Assembly (NCBI GenBank): GCA_017308375.1
Contig: JAFKEW010000041.1
Span: forward strand, 124,001 to 188,000
Length of the DNA: 64,000 nt
From: Alphaproteobacteria bacterium
GTDB taxonomy: Bacteria; Pseudomonadota; Alphaproteobacteria; Micropepsales; Micropepsaceae
Direction of reading: 5' to 3'
The translations under genes and the position numbers were made by a program. The notes beneath the pieces are model-generated. The model did no database searches and was not told the DNA's origin. It worked only from the letters and a program-made list of their open reading frames with translations. This document shows, piece by piece, positions 1 through 9,150 of the stretch (positions are counted from its first letter, which is position 1; each line of letters starts with the position of its first letter).

Positions 1-2
1 CC

Positions 3-2042
3 ATGTTATTTCCTTTTCATCCCCGGCGCAGGCGTTGCTGCGCTATTGCGTTTGCTGCGATCACGCTGTCTGGTGCGGCGGCTTGGCCGGTGTTTGCTGG
101 TGGGCTTGAGACCGTGGTGGTTACGGCCAGCCCGCCGGATCCGGTTGGCAGCGATGCTTTTTCGGTCATGCGGCTGAACGGGGCCGATCTCCAATCCTCT
201 CAGCAGCTGGACGTGGCGCTGGAGCAGGTGCCCGGCCTCTCCCTTTACCGTCGCAATTCCAGTCTCAGTGCGAATCCGACTGTTCAGGGCGTTTCGTTGC
301 GGGCAATTGCGCCGTCGGGGGCAGGGCGCGCCTTGGTAACGCTTGATGGTGTGCCGCAGAACGATCCGTTCGGTGGCTGGGTGATCTGGAGTGCGCTGCC
401 GCCGGAAGATGTGGCGAGTGCTGAAATTGTTCGCGGCGCCGGTGCCGGCCCTTATGGCGCGGGTGCGCTGACCGGTGTGATCGCGTTGACAGAAGACGCG
501 GGAAGCGGCCTTACACGGGCTGATGCCTCATGGGGTGAGCGCGAAAGTGGGCGTGCAGCGGCCGCAGGTGGCGCACAGTGGGGCCCTGTTTCATTGTTTG
601 CAAGCGGGGCCATCAGTTCGACCGCTGGGTGGATTGCGGTCAGCCCGGCGCAGCGCGGCGCTGCCGATACGCCTGTCACCCTGAACGCGCGCAGTGCATC
701 CTTGCGTGCGGAGAGCGAGGTCTGGTCCGGCACGATACTCTCCGGCCGTATCGGCCTTTATGACGAGGCGCGCCATTCGGGCCTTCAGAACACGGCGTCT
801 GAGGCGAGCGGGCTCAGCCTCTCCGCCACGCTCGCTCATCCGGCGCAGACGAACGCCCCCGGCTGGCGGTTGCAGGCATGGTTGCGCAAGAGCGATTTGC
901 AGAACAGTTCTGCCGCCGTCAGCGCCGATCGGTCGGCCACCACACCCGCCAATGATCAGTACACGACGCCTGCAACCGGTTGGGGTATCAGCGCCGCATT
1001 GCGAGATTCTTTGCCCTGGCTCGATTGGGAGGTCGGGGCGGATGCGCGCTTTGCTGACGGCGAATCGCGGGAGCATTTCGGTTACTCCGCCGGGCAGTTC
1101 ACGCAGAATCGCCGTGCGGGCGGCCGGACATTTGTTGGTGGCGTCTATGCCGAAGGGGCGAGTCATATCGATCGCTGGCTTCTGACCCTGGGCGTGCGCG
1201 CAGATGAATGGACGAGTTCAAGCGGGCATTTGATTCAATCGCGCCTTTCGGATGGCACAGTGACCTTGATGCAGACGATGCCCTCGCGAAGTGGAGCGGT
1301 TCCAACCGCGCGGGCCGGCGCACGCTATGCAATCTCGCCGAATATCTATCTGCGCGGTGCGGCCTATGCCGGGTTTCGTGCGCCCTCCCTCAATGAACTT
1401 TACCGTCCCTTCCGGGTCGGCAATCTGACGACACAGGCCAACGCCGCCCTTTCGCCGGAAGAGCTTTACGGTGTCGAACTGGGCGCCGGCGGCGGCAACG
1501 ATGCGCTGTCGTGGAGTGCGACCGTCTTCTTCAATCAATTGCATGGCGCGATCACAAACGTCACGATCGGCCCCAATCTGCAGCAGCGGCAGAATGCCGG
1601 AAACATCAATGCGCCCGGCATAGAGGCTGATGCCCGCTATCGCCTGTCGAAGCAGGTGGCGCTGCGGGCGGCTTTCAGTCTGAGCGACGCGCATGTGGAT
1701 GGTAAAGCGCAAGTGCCGCAGCTGACAGGCTTGCGCCCGGCACAGACACCGCGCTGGACCGTCACGGGCGGTGCCTCGATACAGCCCTGGGATCGGCTTA
1801 CCATCGATGCGGGTTTGCGATTTGAGGGCGCACGCTTCGCCGATGACCGCAATCTCCTGCGTCTGGGCTCGGCACTGACGGCCGATGCGCGTATTTCTTA
1901 TCGTCTCTATGAAGGCGTATCGGCCTATATCGCCGGCGACAATCTGTTCAATACCGATGTCGCGAGCACTGAAAGCCAGGACGGCATTATCAGCTACGAT
2001 GCACCACGAATGGTCCGCTTCGGGCTTTCCTACACCCACTAA
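3..2042 (+). CDS. TonB-dependent outer-membrane receptor
   Basis: This is a 679-residue outer-membrane receptor that imports a ligand (siderophore, cobalamin, sugar or other) using energy from TonB-ExbBD. An N-terminal Arg-rich stretch and hydrophobic core ending near residue 32 looks like a signal peptide. The TonB box ETVVVTAS follows at residues 36-43. A plug domain comes next (VQGVSLRAIAPSGAGR region, then EIVRGAGAGPYGAGALTGVI), and the rest reads as beta-barrel. The length is within the family's normal range. The start codon is the third base of the window, so its ribosome site cannot be judged. It converges on the DUF885 peptidase gene. The family is certain, the ligand is not. Confidence 0.88.
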   Translation: MLFPFHPRRRRCCAIAFAAITLSGAAAWPVFAGGLETVVVTASPPDPVGSDAFSVMRLNGADLQSSQQLDVALEQVPGLSLYRRNSSLSANPTVQGVSLRAIAPSGAGRALVTLDGVPQNDPFGGWVIWSALPPEDVASAEIVRGAGAGPYGAGALTGVIALTEDAGSGLTRADASWGERESGRAAAAGGAQWGPVSLFASGAISSTAGWIAVSPAQRGAADTPVTLNARSASLRAESEVWSGTILSGRIGLYDEARHSGLQNTASEASGLSLSATLAHPAQTNAPGWRLQAWLRKSDLQNSSAAVSADRSATTPANDQYTTPATGWGISAALRDSLPWLDWEVGADARFADGESREHFGYSAGQFTQNRRAGGRTFVGGVYAEGASHIDRWLLTLGVRADEWTSSSGHLIQSRLSDGTVTLMQTMPSRSGAVPTARAGARYAISPNIYLRGAAYAGFRAPSLNELYRPFRVGNLTTQANAALSPEELYGVELGAGGGNDALSWSATVFFNQLHGAITNVTIGPNLQQRQNAGNINAPGIEADARYRLSKQVALRAAFSLSDAHVDGKAQVPQLTGLRPAQTPRWTVTGGASIQPWDRLTIDAGLRFEGARFADDRNLLRLGSALTADARISYRLYEGVSAYIAGDNLFNTDVASTESQDGIISYDAPRMVRFGLSYTH

Positions 2043-2107
2043 CCGTGACCGATACTTCCGATCCGGCTTGCGGATTTGAGACAGTACCGCCCGACACCTA
2101 CGCCAGA

Positions 2108-3952
2108 TTAGCCGCGCGCCTTGCGGATGTAGCCATCGATGACCGTATCAAGAACATGCAACGGTACGGCGCCTGCCCGCAATATTGCCTCGTGAAAATC
2201 ACGAAGATCGAATTTTGCGCCCAGGTCCCTCTTTGCTTTCTCGCGCAAGCGCAAAATCGCCAGTTTCCCCAGCATGTAGGAGCATGCCTGTCCCGGCCAG
2301 ACGCAATAACGCTCCACCTCCGTGGTAGCAGCCGGTACAGGGTCGCCGATAGCGCCAACATAATAAGCAATGGCCTTGTCGCGTGACCAATGCATGGCGT
2401 GAATGCCCGTATCCACGACTAGCCGAACAGCCCGGAACATGGCGTCGTGCAGATAGCCGATACGCCCGAATGGATCGTTTTTGTAGAGGCCCATTTCGTC
2501 CGCCAGCTCTTCTGCATAAAGTGCCCAACCCTCTGCATAGGCCGAGAAGAACGAGACCTTGCGGATCAGCGGCAGGTTGACTTCCTGTTGTATGGCGCCT
2601 TGCAGGTGGTGGCCGGGTATGGCTTCGTGATAGGTCAAGGTCGGAAGTGTCCATGATGGCACCTCGGCCGTGTTGCGCAGATTGATGTAGTAGATTCCGG
2701 GCCGCGAACCGTCGAGCGAGGGACTGTTGTAATATCCGCCCGCCTGCCCTTCCTCGATATATTTCGGCACGCGCTTGATCACGACATCGGCCCTGGGAAG
2801 GGTACGGAAATATTTCGGCAGCATGGCCCGAACGGTACGCACCTTCACATTCAGATCGGCGATCAGTTTTTCCTTGCCGGCATCGTCATTGGGATAACGG
2901 AACTTGGGGTCGTTATACATTGCCCGCAATCTTTCGCCGACGGTGCCTTTGGTCAGGCCCTGTATCTTCATGATGGCGTCAATCCGGGCTGTATAAGAGC
3001 GTACCAAATCCAGGCCGATACGGTGGATTTCCTCCGGGTTCTTGTCGTCTGTCGTCCAGTAGGTCAGTGAATCGGCGTAGTAAGCACCGCCGTTCTTCAG
3101 GGTCCACACACCGGCATCACTCTTCGCGCGTGCCTTCAGGCTCTCCAGCGTCGCAATCTGCCGGTCAAGCGCGGGATAGATGTTGTTGGTAACGATCTCG
3201 CCGGCCTTGGTCTGATAGTCGCCTGTGATGCCCTTGCTTTTGGCCCGTTGCGCTACAGATCTGACGAGAACGGATTGATCCGCCGCCTGCGCGCGGAGTT
3301 TGTGCATCTGATCGAGCGTACGCGACAGAATGAAATCCGGTGGAACGACATTTTGTCCCGCATCGTGCCGGACCGCTTCGGTTTCCTGATCCAGCCCTTT
3401 GGCAAATGCCATCAGCCGGGAAAGATAGGCGTCGGCATCAGTTTTCGTCTCGATCGTATGCTGACTGTCGAGAAAGTCAGGAACGGACTGATAGCTGCCA
3501 TTGAACTGCGATACCACATAGGGTACGCCCGCGCCGCGTGGGGCTGCCGTGTTGGTACTGGAAGCGCCAAATTTGTAACGGCGATCGGCCGCATCCGCTG
3601 CGCGCATGGAATAGAAGACCGTGTCATAGCTGATCGCATCCTCGCCCTTGAGGGATTTTCGATCGAAGGCATCCAGCGCGCGCAGTTGTTGTGACACGGT
3701 TTTCTTGTCAACGTCCGTGGCCGCCAGCGAAAGATCATCCAGCCGGAATTTGGTGTCGGCATATGGGCCTTTGTCGAGCCCCAATTGTGTTGCCAGCGCG
3801 GGGGAGCGGCGTAGTGCGTGCGCCATGAAGCCGTCGAACAATGTGCTCAGAGGTGATTCGGGAGCAGGTGCTGCAGCACGGGAGAGGCTTTCGCCCATCG
3901 CGGTTACAGCCAATGCCGTGGAACAAAGTAAAACGGTGCGGCGATCGAACAT
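2108..3952 (-). CDS. DUF885 family metallopeptidase-like exported protein
   Basis: This 614-residue protein belongs to the DUF885 family, whose members are zinc-peptidase-like and often exported. The N-terminus has a twin-arginine-like DRRTVLL followed by a hydrophobic stretch and Ala-rich cleavage zone, suggesting export to the periplasm. The family's metal-site motif HEAIPGHH lies at about residues 442-449, followed by a conserved YAEGWALYAEEL segment. Length is typical (about 600). The upstream 246 bases to the next gene hold no other gene that I can see. Lying tail to tail with a TonB receptor hints at processing of an imported peptide, but that is inference. Confidence 0.85.
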   Translation of the reverse strand: MFDRRTVLLCSTALAVTAMGESLSRAAAPAPESPLSTLFDGFMAHALRRSPALATQLGLDKGPYADTKFRLDDLSLAATDVDKKTVSQQLRALDAFDRKSLKGEDAISYDTVFYSMRAADAADRRYKFGASSTNTAAPRGAGVPYVVSQFNGSYQSVPDFLDSQHTIETKTDADAYLSRLMAFAKGLDQETEAVRHDAGQNVVPPDFILSRTLDQMHKLRAQAADQSVLVRSVAQRAKSKGITGDYQTKAGEIVTNNIYPALDRQIATLESLKARAKSDAGVWTLKNGGAYYADSLTYWTTDDKNPEEIHRIGLDLVRSYTARIDAIMKIQGLTKGTVGERLRAMYNDPKFRYPNDDAGKEKLIADLNVKVRTVRAMLPKYFRTLPRADVVIKRVPKYIEEGQAGGYYNSPSLDGSRPGIYYINLRNTAEVPSWTLPTLTYHEAIPGHHLQGAIQQEVNLPLIRKVSFFSAYAEGWALYAEELADEMGLYKNDPFGRIGYLHDAMFRAVRLVVDTGIHAMHWSRDKAIAYYVGAIGDPVPAATTEVERYCVWPGQACSYMLGKLAILRLREKAKRDLGAKFDLRDFHEAILRAGAVPLHVLDTVIDGYIRKARG

Positions 3953-4198
3953 TCGCGCATCTCCCCTTCAGTTCGATGTCGGCGCCGTTTGTATAGGTTT
4001 TGTTTAACGCCAGCATTGCGCGTTGGCGAAAATAGGAAGTGGCAGTGCTTCAAACGGCGTATCAGGCGATCCAATTTTGCCGCGCCTTTTGCGCCACGGC
4101 AAGGATTGCAGTGCCGGAATTATTTCATTGCGCGCGTTGCCGATGTGCCATTCACGTTATCGTTACCGGATGGTGTACGCCTTCGGATGGCGCCTATT

Positions 4199-6517
4199 CT
4201 ATCCTCCGAAATTTACCGCAAACCGCAGGCCGAAGGTGCGTGGAGGAAAATAGGCGAAGTTGTCCGGCTCCATAATCTGCTGGCCGAGCGTTAATGACTG
4301 CAGGCCGTCATTCGAAATCACATTGGCGTCTTCAAGATTGTTGACGAAGGCATCCAGCCGATAGCGTTGGCTGGGGTCAATCCAGGTCAGGCGCAGATTG
4401 GTCTGATGGTAGGCCTTCTGGGTCGACGTCGGATAGTTGTCCGGCAGAAACTGGACGCGGCCGGAGAAGAAAATATCGGCCCGTGGCGTAATCGTGCCGA
4501 AAGGCGTGTCGAAATTGTATTCTGCGCCGAGGTTTAGTGTGTAGGGGGGCGTCTGGTTCAACCAGTTGCCTTTGAAGTTGCACAGATTGCCGCCCGGCCC
4601 GAATACGCAGTCAGGCGGGTTTGTGCCAAACCGCGTGTTGCTGGTGATGTATTCGCCGTATGTCGCATGGGTCAGCGTAAAGGTCGCGTTGAGCCGCAGA
4701 TTGTCCACCGGAATGGCTGTCAACTCCGTTTCCAGCCCGTTGACCTGGGTTTTGCCATCCACGTTGTTGATGCCGGACTGTGTAGAACTTTGAATGAAAA
4801 CCTGAAGGTCCTTGATCTCTTCATGATAGGCCGAGAGGTTCAATTGCACACGATCGTCCAGGAAGCGCGTTTTGACGCCGGCTTCGTATGACCATGCGCT
4901 TTCTGGGCCGTAAACATGGCCAAGGCCAATGATATTGCCGCCATCGATATAACCCCGCGATGCCGAAGCGTAGAACATCGTGTTCTCGTTCCAGTCATAG
5001 GAAAGGCCGAATTTCCCGGTCCACTGGCTCCAGGTTTTGGAAAACGAGCCTTCGGTAATGCCGCAGGAGCCGCCGCAGACGAGCGGTAACTGATAGTCCA
5101 GCCTGTTGAAGCCGTATTTCTCGTCATTGCTGAAACGCAGTCCCAGCGTAACCGTCAGGGGCACATTCAGCGAAGTCTTCCCGAAATCGTAGTCGACCTG
5201 CCCGAACGGCGCGAAAGCGCGCGTTTTGGCATAACCCTGAGTCAGGAACACGAAGTTGTCCACCGCGCGCGGCAATGGCAGGGGATCGTTATATCCGCTG
5301 TCTTCATAGCCGAAGTCCTGAACATTGTTGGCCCAGAAATAATAGAAGCCCGCGATCCATTTCAGCGGTGACGTCTCATCGTTCGATGCAAGGCGGATTT
5401 CCTGTGAGATCTGGTGCTGGTGCAGCGACCAGCGCAGCCCGAATGCGATGGGAAGGTCGGAGCCATCGCCATCGCTTGTTTGCGAAACGCTGCTGTCGCT
5501 ATAGCCGGAGACAGAGGTGAGCGTCGCGAAGCCAAGGTCCCAGTTGAGTGTTGCCGCATATAAGTTGATTCGATTGGACGCGTTTTCGGGATAATCATGG
5601 CAAAAGGTGCGCGGATCGAAGCGCGCTTCGGTGCCGAAATCACAAGGTGAACCGGCGGGGATCGGCGGTTCTGCAGGGTTCCCGGCGAAGCCCGTGAAGC
5701 GCTGTGGAACTTCCCACCATGCGGTGTTGGTCGCGACAGGGTTTTTGGCACTGCTGGTGCTTGCGGACAGGAGCAAATCCACATCCGGCGAAAAGCGGAC
5801 ATAAACCTGGCCGCGCAGCATGTCGAAATCCTGTGCGTCCTGGTTATGCGTTGCGCCGGGCGCGGCCGACAGGTTCGTTGAATAACTGTTGTGCTCCGAA
5901 AACACGCCGGTCAGGCGCGCAAATACCTGAAAATCCCCGTCGTTGACGAGCGGTGCGTTAACCCAGCCGCGAAAGGTGTGGGCCGCATAGTTTCCGATCA
6001 TCGCATCAACCGAACCGGAAAGTGTATCGCCGGGCTTGTTGGTTATGACGTTGATGGAGCCGCCAACAGAATTGCGGCCATAGAGTGTGCCCTGGGGGCC
6101 GCGCAGAACTTCCACACGATTGATATCATAGAATTCAGGGTCGACAGAGGTGGACCGCTGCAGCGTCACACCGTCGACGCTGTATGCCACGGGTGAATCA
6201 CCACCCGCGGTGGTGTTCACGCTGCCAAGCCCGCGCATGGTGATGACATTTTCGCCCCCGGTAACGCCAGACCCAAAGCGCAGGGAGGGGACGTGATTGC
6301 CCAGTTCCTTGAAGCCGGTAATGCTTTGGGATTCGAGCATGTCACCACCGAGCGCGGTCAGCGCAATCGGCACTTTCTGCACATCGGCCGCCCGCCTTTC
6401 TGCGGTCACGATAACCGTCTCAATCCCGCTGTCGGCGGGCTGCGCATACGCCGTGTTTATGGATTGGCCTGCCAGGCAGATTGCCCCGGACAGAATGGCG
6501 GCGTGAGATGCGCGCAT
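4199..6517 (-). CDS. TonB-dependent outer-membrane receptor (TetR-linked)
   Basis: This is a 772-residue TonB-dependent receptor. The reading frame stays open further upstream, but I choose the ATG at 6517. It has a strong GGAGGGA ribosome site and gives a signal peptide ending ...NTAYAQ, followed by the TonB box ETVIVTAE at residues 33-40. The plug shows the VEVLRGPQGTLYGRNSVGG block typical of this class, and the C-terminus ends in the usual barrel strand (FGLRFAVNFGG). It lies 253 bp from the tail of a TetR gene. Its promoter carries the same palindrome as the VOC operon beyond that TetR, so it probably supplies the substrate of that operon. Ligand unknown. Confidence 0.88.
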   Translation of the reverse strand: MRASHAAILSGAICLAGQSINTAYAQPADSGIETVIVTAERRAADVQKVPIALTALGGDMLESQSITGFKELGNHVPSLRFGSGVTGGENVITMRGLGSVNTTAGGDSPVAYSVDGVTLQRSTSVDPEFYDINRVEVLRGPQGTLYGRNSVGGSINVITNKPGDTLSGSVDAMIGNYAAHTFRGWVNAPLVNDGDFQVFARLTGVFSEHNSYSTNLSAAPGATHNQDAQDFDMLRGQVYVRFSPDVDLLLSASTSSAKNPVATNTAWWEVPQRFTGFAGNPAEPPIPAGSPCDFGTEARFDPRTFCHDYPENASNRINLYAATLNWDLGFATLTSVSGYSDSSVSQTSDGDGSDLPIAFGLRWSLHQHQISQEIRLASNDETSPLKWIAGFYYFWANNVQDFGYEDSGYNDPLPLPRAVDNFVFLTQGYAKTRAFAPFGQVDYDFGKTSLNVPLTVTLGLRFSNDEKYGFNRLDYQLPLVCGGSCGITEGSFSKTWSQWTGKFGLSYDWNENTMFYASASRGYIDGGNIIGLGHVYGPESAWSYEAGVKTRFLDDRVQLNLSAYHEEIKDLQVFIQSSTQSGINNVDGKTQVNGLETELTAIPVDNLRLNATFTLTHATYGEYITSNTRFGTNPPDCVFGPGGNLCNFKGNWLNQTPPYTLNLGAEYNFDTPFGTITPRADIFFSGRVQFLPDNYPTSTQKAYHQTNLRLTWIDPSQRYRLDAFVNNLEDANVISNDGLQSLTLGQQIMEPDNFAYFPPRTFGLRFAVNFGG

Positions 6518-6590
6518 GATCCCTCCCTCGACGTATGTTCTTTTGCGCAAAGGGGCGGATGTGACCTGCCCCCAGCCTGTCATTTTCGAT

Positions 6591-6619
6591 AATATAACAT
6601 CCGTTACAATAAAATGCAA
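6591..6619 (-). promoter_or_regulatory. Promoter of the TonB receptor with embedded palindrome
   Basis: Read on the minus strand, TTGCAT and TATATT are separated by 17 bp, about 75 bp before the receptor ATG. The spacer holds the palindrome TAAC-GGAT-GTTA (6595-6606), which runs into the -10 box. The 17 bases TAACGGATGTTATATTA match the VOC-operon promoter at 16 of 17 positions in the same orientation relative to the gene. This is the expected design of a repressor operator, most likely for the adjacent TetR protein. Confidence 0.6.
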
Positions 6620-6770
6620 TGCGAGGGTGCGGCGGTGCGCACGGATATTGTGTGTGCCATTGGCGCGGGCAGATTTGAGGGATGGCCGCTGCAAGCGGTG
6701 CGCGGTTTTTCGGCGTCTACGCCACCGGTTTTCCGCTGATGTGACTGGCTGCCGCTCTGTCAGTTCACGG

Positions 6771-7478
6771 TCAGAGGACAGGCGCAGCGGAAATGCGGCG
6801 GGTGGCGGCGTTGCGCGATGGCCCAGTCCGCGCTTTCGGCTGCTTGCGTGCGGTTGTTGTATCTTCTGCCCGCCCAATCGGGCGCACCGGCTTCAGCCAG
6901 CAATCGATCCAGTTATCGATCAGGGCGTATTGTTCATTGACGCGAAGCGGCTGGCCGGAGCGCAAGGCCTGTGTCGCTATTCCATCGATCAGGGCGACGG
7001 CGGCGCGGGAAGCAAGGGAGATGTTAAGGCCTGGCGCAAGATCGCCGGCCTTTTGCGCCCGCCGGATCAGGCGTGATGTACGCTTCAGCCATTCCGTATA
7101 ACGCAGCTCCGTGGTTTTGCGCACCGCTTCGTTGTGAACGGAGCGTTCCCAGAAGCCCAGCCAATAGTTCCAGTTTCCGCGCTTGTCCTCGTCGCTCGGA
7201 AGCGCCAGATACAGCACTTCTCGCAAGGAAATCAGGGGATCGGGGTGTGCCTCCATATCCAGCATGCGGGCGCGGACATCGCGCGCGGCATATTCCGATG
7301 CTTCCACCAGCAATTCGTCCATTGATTCCACATAGTGCACCAGCGCGCCCGTGGTGAAGCCCGCTTCGCGCGCGACCGAACGCACTGTAACCCCCGACAG
7401 TCCGTGTTTTTTGATCAGGCGGTAGGCCGCTTCCAGAAATGCCTCGCGGCGGGCCTTGTGGTCGACTTTTTTGGGCAT
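6771..7478 (-). CDS. TetR/AcrR family transcriptional regulator
   Basis: This is a 235-residue TetR-type repressor. The N-terminal helix-turn-helix occupies roughly residues 10-60 (AAYRLIKKHGLSGVTVRSVA, then GFTTGALVHYV), and the remaining helical domain should bind an effector. The C-terminal ~35 residues are basic and Ser/Thr/Pro-rich and probably disordered. It lies between the TonB receptor and the VOC/cyclase/flavin operon, divergent from the latter. Both flanking promoters contain nearly identical palindromes, so I infer that it represses both. The effector is unknown and may be the imported compound or its breakdown product. Confidence 0.87.
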   Translation of the reverse strand: MPKKVDHKARREAFLEAAYRLIKKHGLSGVTVRSVAREAGFTTGALVHYVESMDELLVEASEYAARDVRARMLDMEAHPDPLISLREVLYLALPSDEDKRGNWNYWLGFWERSVHNEAVRKTTELRYTEWLKRTSRLIRRAQKAGDLAPGLNISLASRAAVALIDGIATQALRSGQPLRVNEQYALIDNWIDCWLKPVRPIGRAEDTTTARKQPKARTGPSRNAATRRISAAPVL

Positions 7479-7582
7479 TTCTCTTTATCCGTTCGCGGCA
7501 GCAATGAACCGCCTGCCGTGGCGGAACAGTGCCTGTCCCATGCCGGTCAATCAAGATGCGCGATCTGGGTGGCGGGTGACGT

Positions 7583-7611
7583 TTGCCTTATTACATAACA
7601 GATGTTATATT
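7583..7611 (+). promoter_or_regulatory. Promoter of the VOC-cyclase-flavin operon with embedded palindrome
   Basis: TTGCCT at 7583-7588 and TATATT at 7606-7611 are 17 bp apart, ending 56 bp before the VOC start codon. The palindrome ATAAC-AGAT-GTTAT (7595-7608) fills the spacer and overlaps the -10. It is the partner of the palindrome before the TonB receptor, with one difference in 17 bases. Occupancy by a repressor would block polymerase. Confidence 0.6.
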
Positions 7612-7667
7612 ATGAATTGTGATTGTGCATGCGTGGCCCGTGAGAGGCCGAGTGGAAGGGAGCGAAG

Positions 7668-8177
7668 ATGGCGGAAAGCTGGAAAATTCAGCATCTTTAT
7701 CACACCGTGGTGAATGTACGCGATCTGGATGAATCGGTCGCGTTTTATCGCTTGCTGGGCTTTGACGTTCTGAATGACCGCCGCGATGTCGAATGGCCGG
7801 ATTTTGTTGCGACCATTTTCGGAATGAAGCGCGCCAAGGGGCGCGGTGTGCTGATGGTTCTGCCGTCCGATCCCGATGGTCCGATGATCGATCTGATTGA
7901 ATGGCTGGAACCGAAGGCCGAATTCCCGGCAATCCCGCTTGCTGATGGGACTATCCCACGCATCATCGCCTTTCGGGTGAAGAACGTGCATGCCGCTTAT
8001 GCGGCGCTGAAGGCGGCCGGCATTCGCTTTACGCGGGATGTTTATGGGCCCCATCCGAATCTGGGTTTGGTGGGAAATTGCTGCTGTTTTGATCCCAATG
8101 GAAATTTGATCGAGTTGATCGAACTTGAAGCGGGACAGCGCCACAGCAAGGCAAATGCGCTGACCAAATCCGAGTGA
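7668..8177 (+). CDS. VOC superfamily (glyoxalase/dioxygenase fold) protein
   Basis: This 169-residue single-domain member of the vicinal-oxygen-chelate superfamily includes glyoxalases, extradiol dioxygenases and isomerases. It starts with the family's YHTVVNVRDLDESVAFY strand-helix and ends with the FDPNGNLIELIEL motif, which supplies a C-terminal acidic metal ligand. The substrate cannot be told from the sequence. A purine-rich ribosome site precedes the ATG. It is the first gene of a three-gene operon with a cyclase-family hydrolase (GTGA overlap) and a flavin monooxygenase, downstream of a palindrome-bearing promoter. Confidence 0.82.
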   Translation: MAESWKIQHLYHTVVNVRDLDESVAFYRLLGFDVLNDRRDVEWPDFVATIFGMKRAKGRGVLMVLPSDPDGPMIDLIEWLEPKAEFPAIPLADGTIPRIIAFRVKNVHAAYAALKAAGIRFTRDVYGPHPNLGLVGNCCCFDPNGNLIELIELEAGQRHSKANALTKSE

Positions 8178-9130
8178 AGGTGGAGGCGATGGCGGGTCCG
8201 CGAAGCAAGACTGAAATGCGCGCATTGTTCGATCGTGTCTCCAACTGGGGCCGGTGGGGAAATGATGATGAGCGCGGGACGTTGAATTACCTGACGGTTG
8301 AACGCGTGGCGGCCGCGGCCAAATTGGTGACGAAGGGGCGACAGATAAGCTGCGCACGGAATTTTCCGGTCACGCCAGGGCCGGAAAATCCGACGCCCGC
8401 TTTGCATCACATTGTGATGGGTGGCGACGATCCCTGTGCCGCTGGTGTACCTGGTCTTGAATGCTCGCTGGATTTCATCGGCATTGCTTATCACGGCCTT
8501 GCATCCAGCCACATCGATGCCCTTTGCCACGTTTTTGTGGACGGCAAGATGTATAACGGGCATCCGGCAACGGAGGTGCGTTCCACCGGCGCACGGCGCA
8601 ACAGCATCATGGCGGTGCGCGACGGCATTGTCGGCCGTGGCGTCCTGCTCGATATTCCGCGCCTGCGTGGCAAGCCTTTTGTTGCGCTGGACGTACCGGT
8701 GACGGCCGCCGAACTGACCGCGGCCGAGGCTGCACAGGGCCTTCGCGTGGAAGAGGGCGACATTCTTCTTGTTTCCCTTGGACGCGACCGGCAACGTGCC
8801 GCCGCCCCGCCCGCACCGGGTGAACCTGTCCGCCTTGCCGGCCTCGCACCGGACTGCATCGACTGGCTGCACGAACGCAAGATCGCGGTTCTCGGCAGCG
8901 ACGGGGTCAGCGATCCGACACCTTCACCCGATCCTATTCCGGACTGGCCAATCCCTGTGCACATGTGCGGGTTGGTGGCGATGGGGCTTCATCTGCTCGA
9001 CAATCTCTATCTTGCCGATCTCGAAGACGCCTGCGCGGCGCTGTCGCGCTGGACGTTTCTGTTCACCGTTGCACCCTTGCGTGTCGAGCGGGCGACGGGA
9101 TCTCCCATCAATCCGATTGCCGTTTTCTGA
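8174..9130 (+). CDS. Cyclase family (kynurenine formamidase-like) metal hydrolase
   Basis: This protein of up to 318 residues belongs to the cyclase family (PF04199), which includes kynurenine formamidase-like metal-dependent hydrolases and lactone/amide hydrolases. The metal-binding motif SSHIDALCH is at residues 111-119, a variant of the family's HxGTHxDxPxH. The GTG at 8174 overlaps the VOC stop as GTGA, suggesting translational coupling. An alternative ATG at 8189 has GGAGG very close by, so the start is uncertain by five codons. Hydrolysis of an amide, lactone or ring compound in the same pathway as its operon partners is likely. The substrate is unknown. Confidence 0.82.
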   Translation: MKVEAMAGPRSKTEMRALFDRVSNWGRWGNDDERGTLNYLTVERVAAAAKLVTKGRQISCARNFPVTPGPENPTPALHHIVMGGDDPCAAGVPGLECSLDFIGIAYHGLASSHIDALCHVFVDGKMYNGHPATEVRSTGARRNSIMAVRDGIVGRGVLLDIPRLRGKPFVALDVPVTAAELTAAEAAQGLRVEEGDILLVSLGRDRQRAAAPPAPGEPVRLAGLAPDCIDWLHERKIAVLGSDGVSDPTPSPDPIPDWPIPVHMCGLVAMGLHLLDNLYLADLEDACAALSRWTFLFTVAPLRVERATGSPINPIAVF

Positions 9131-9150
9131 AGGAAGGGGGAAGGTTCTCC

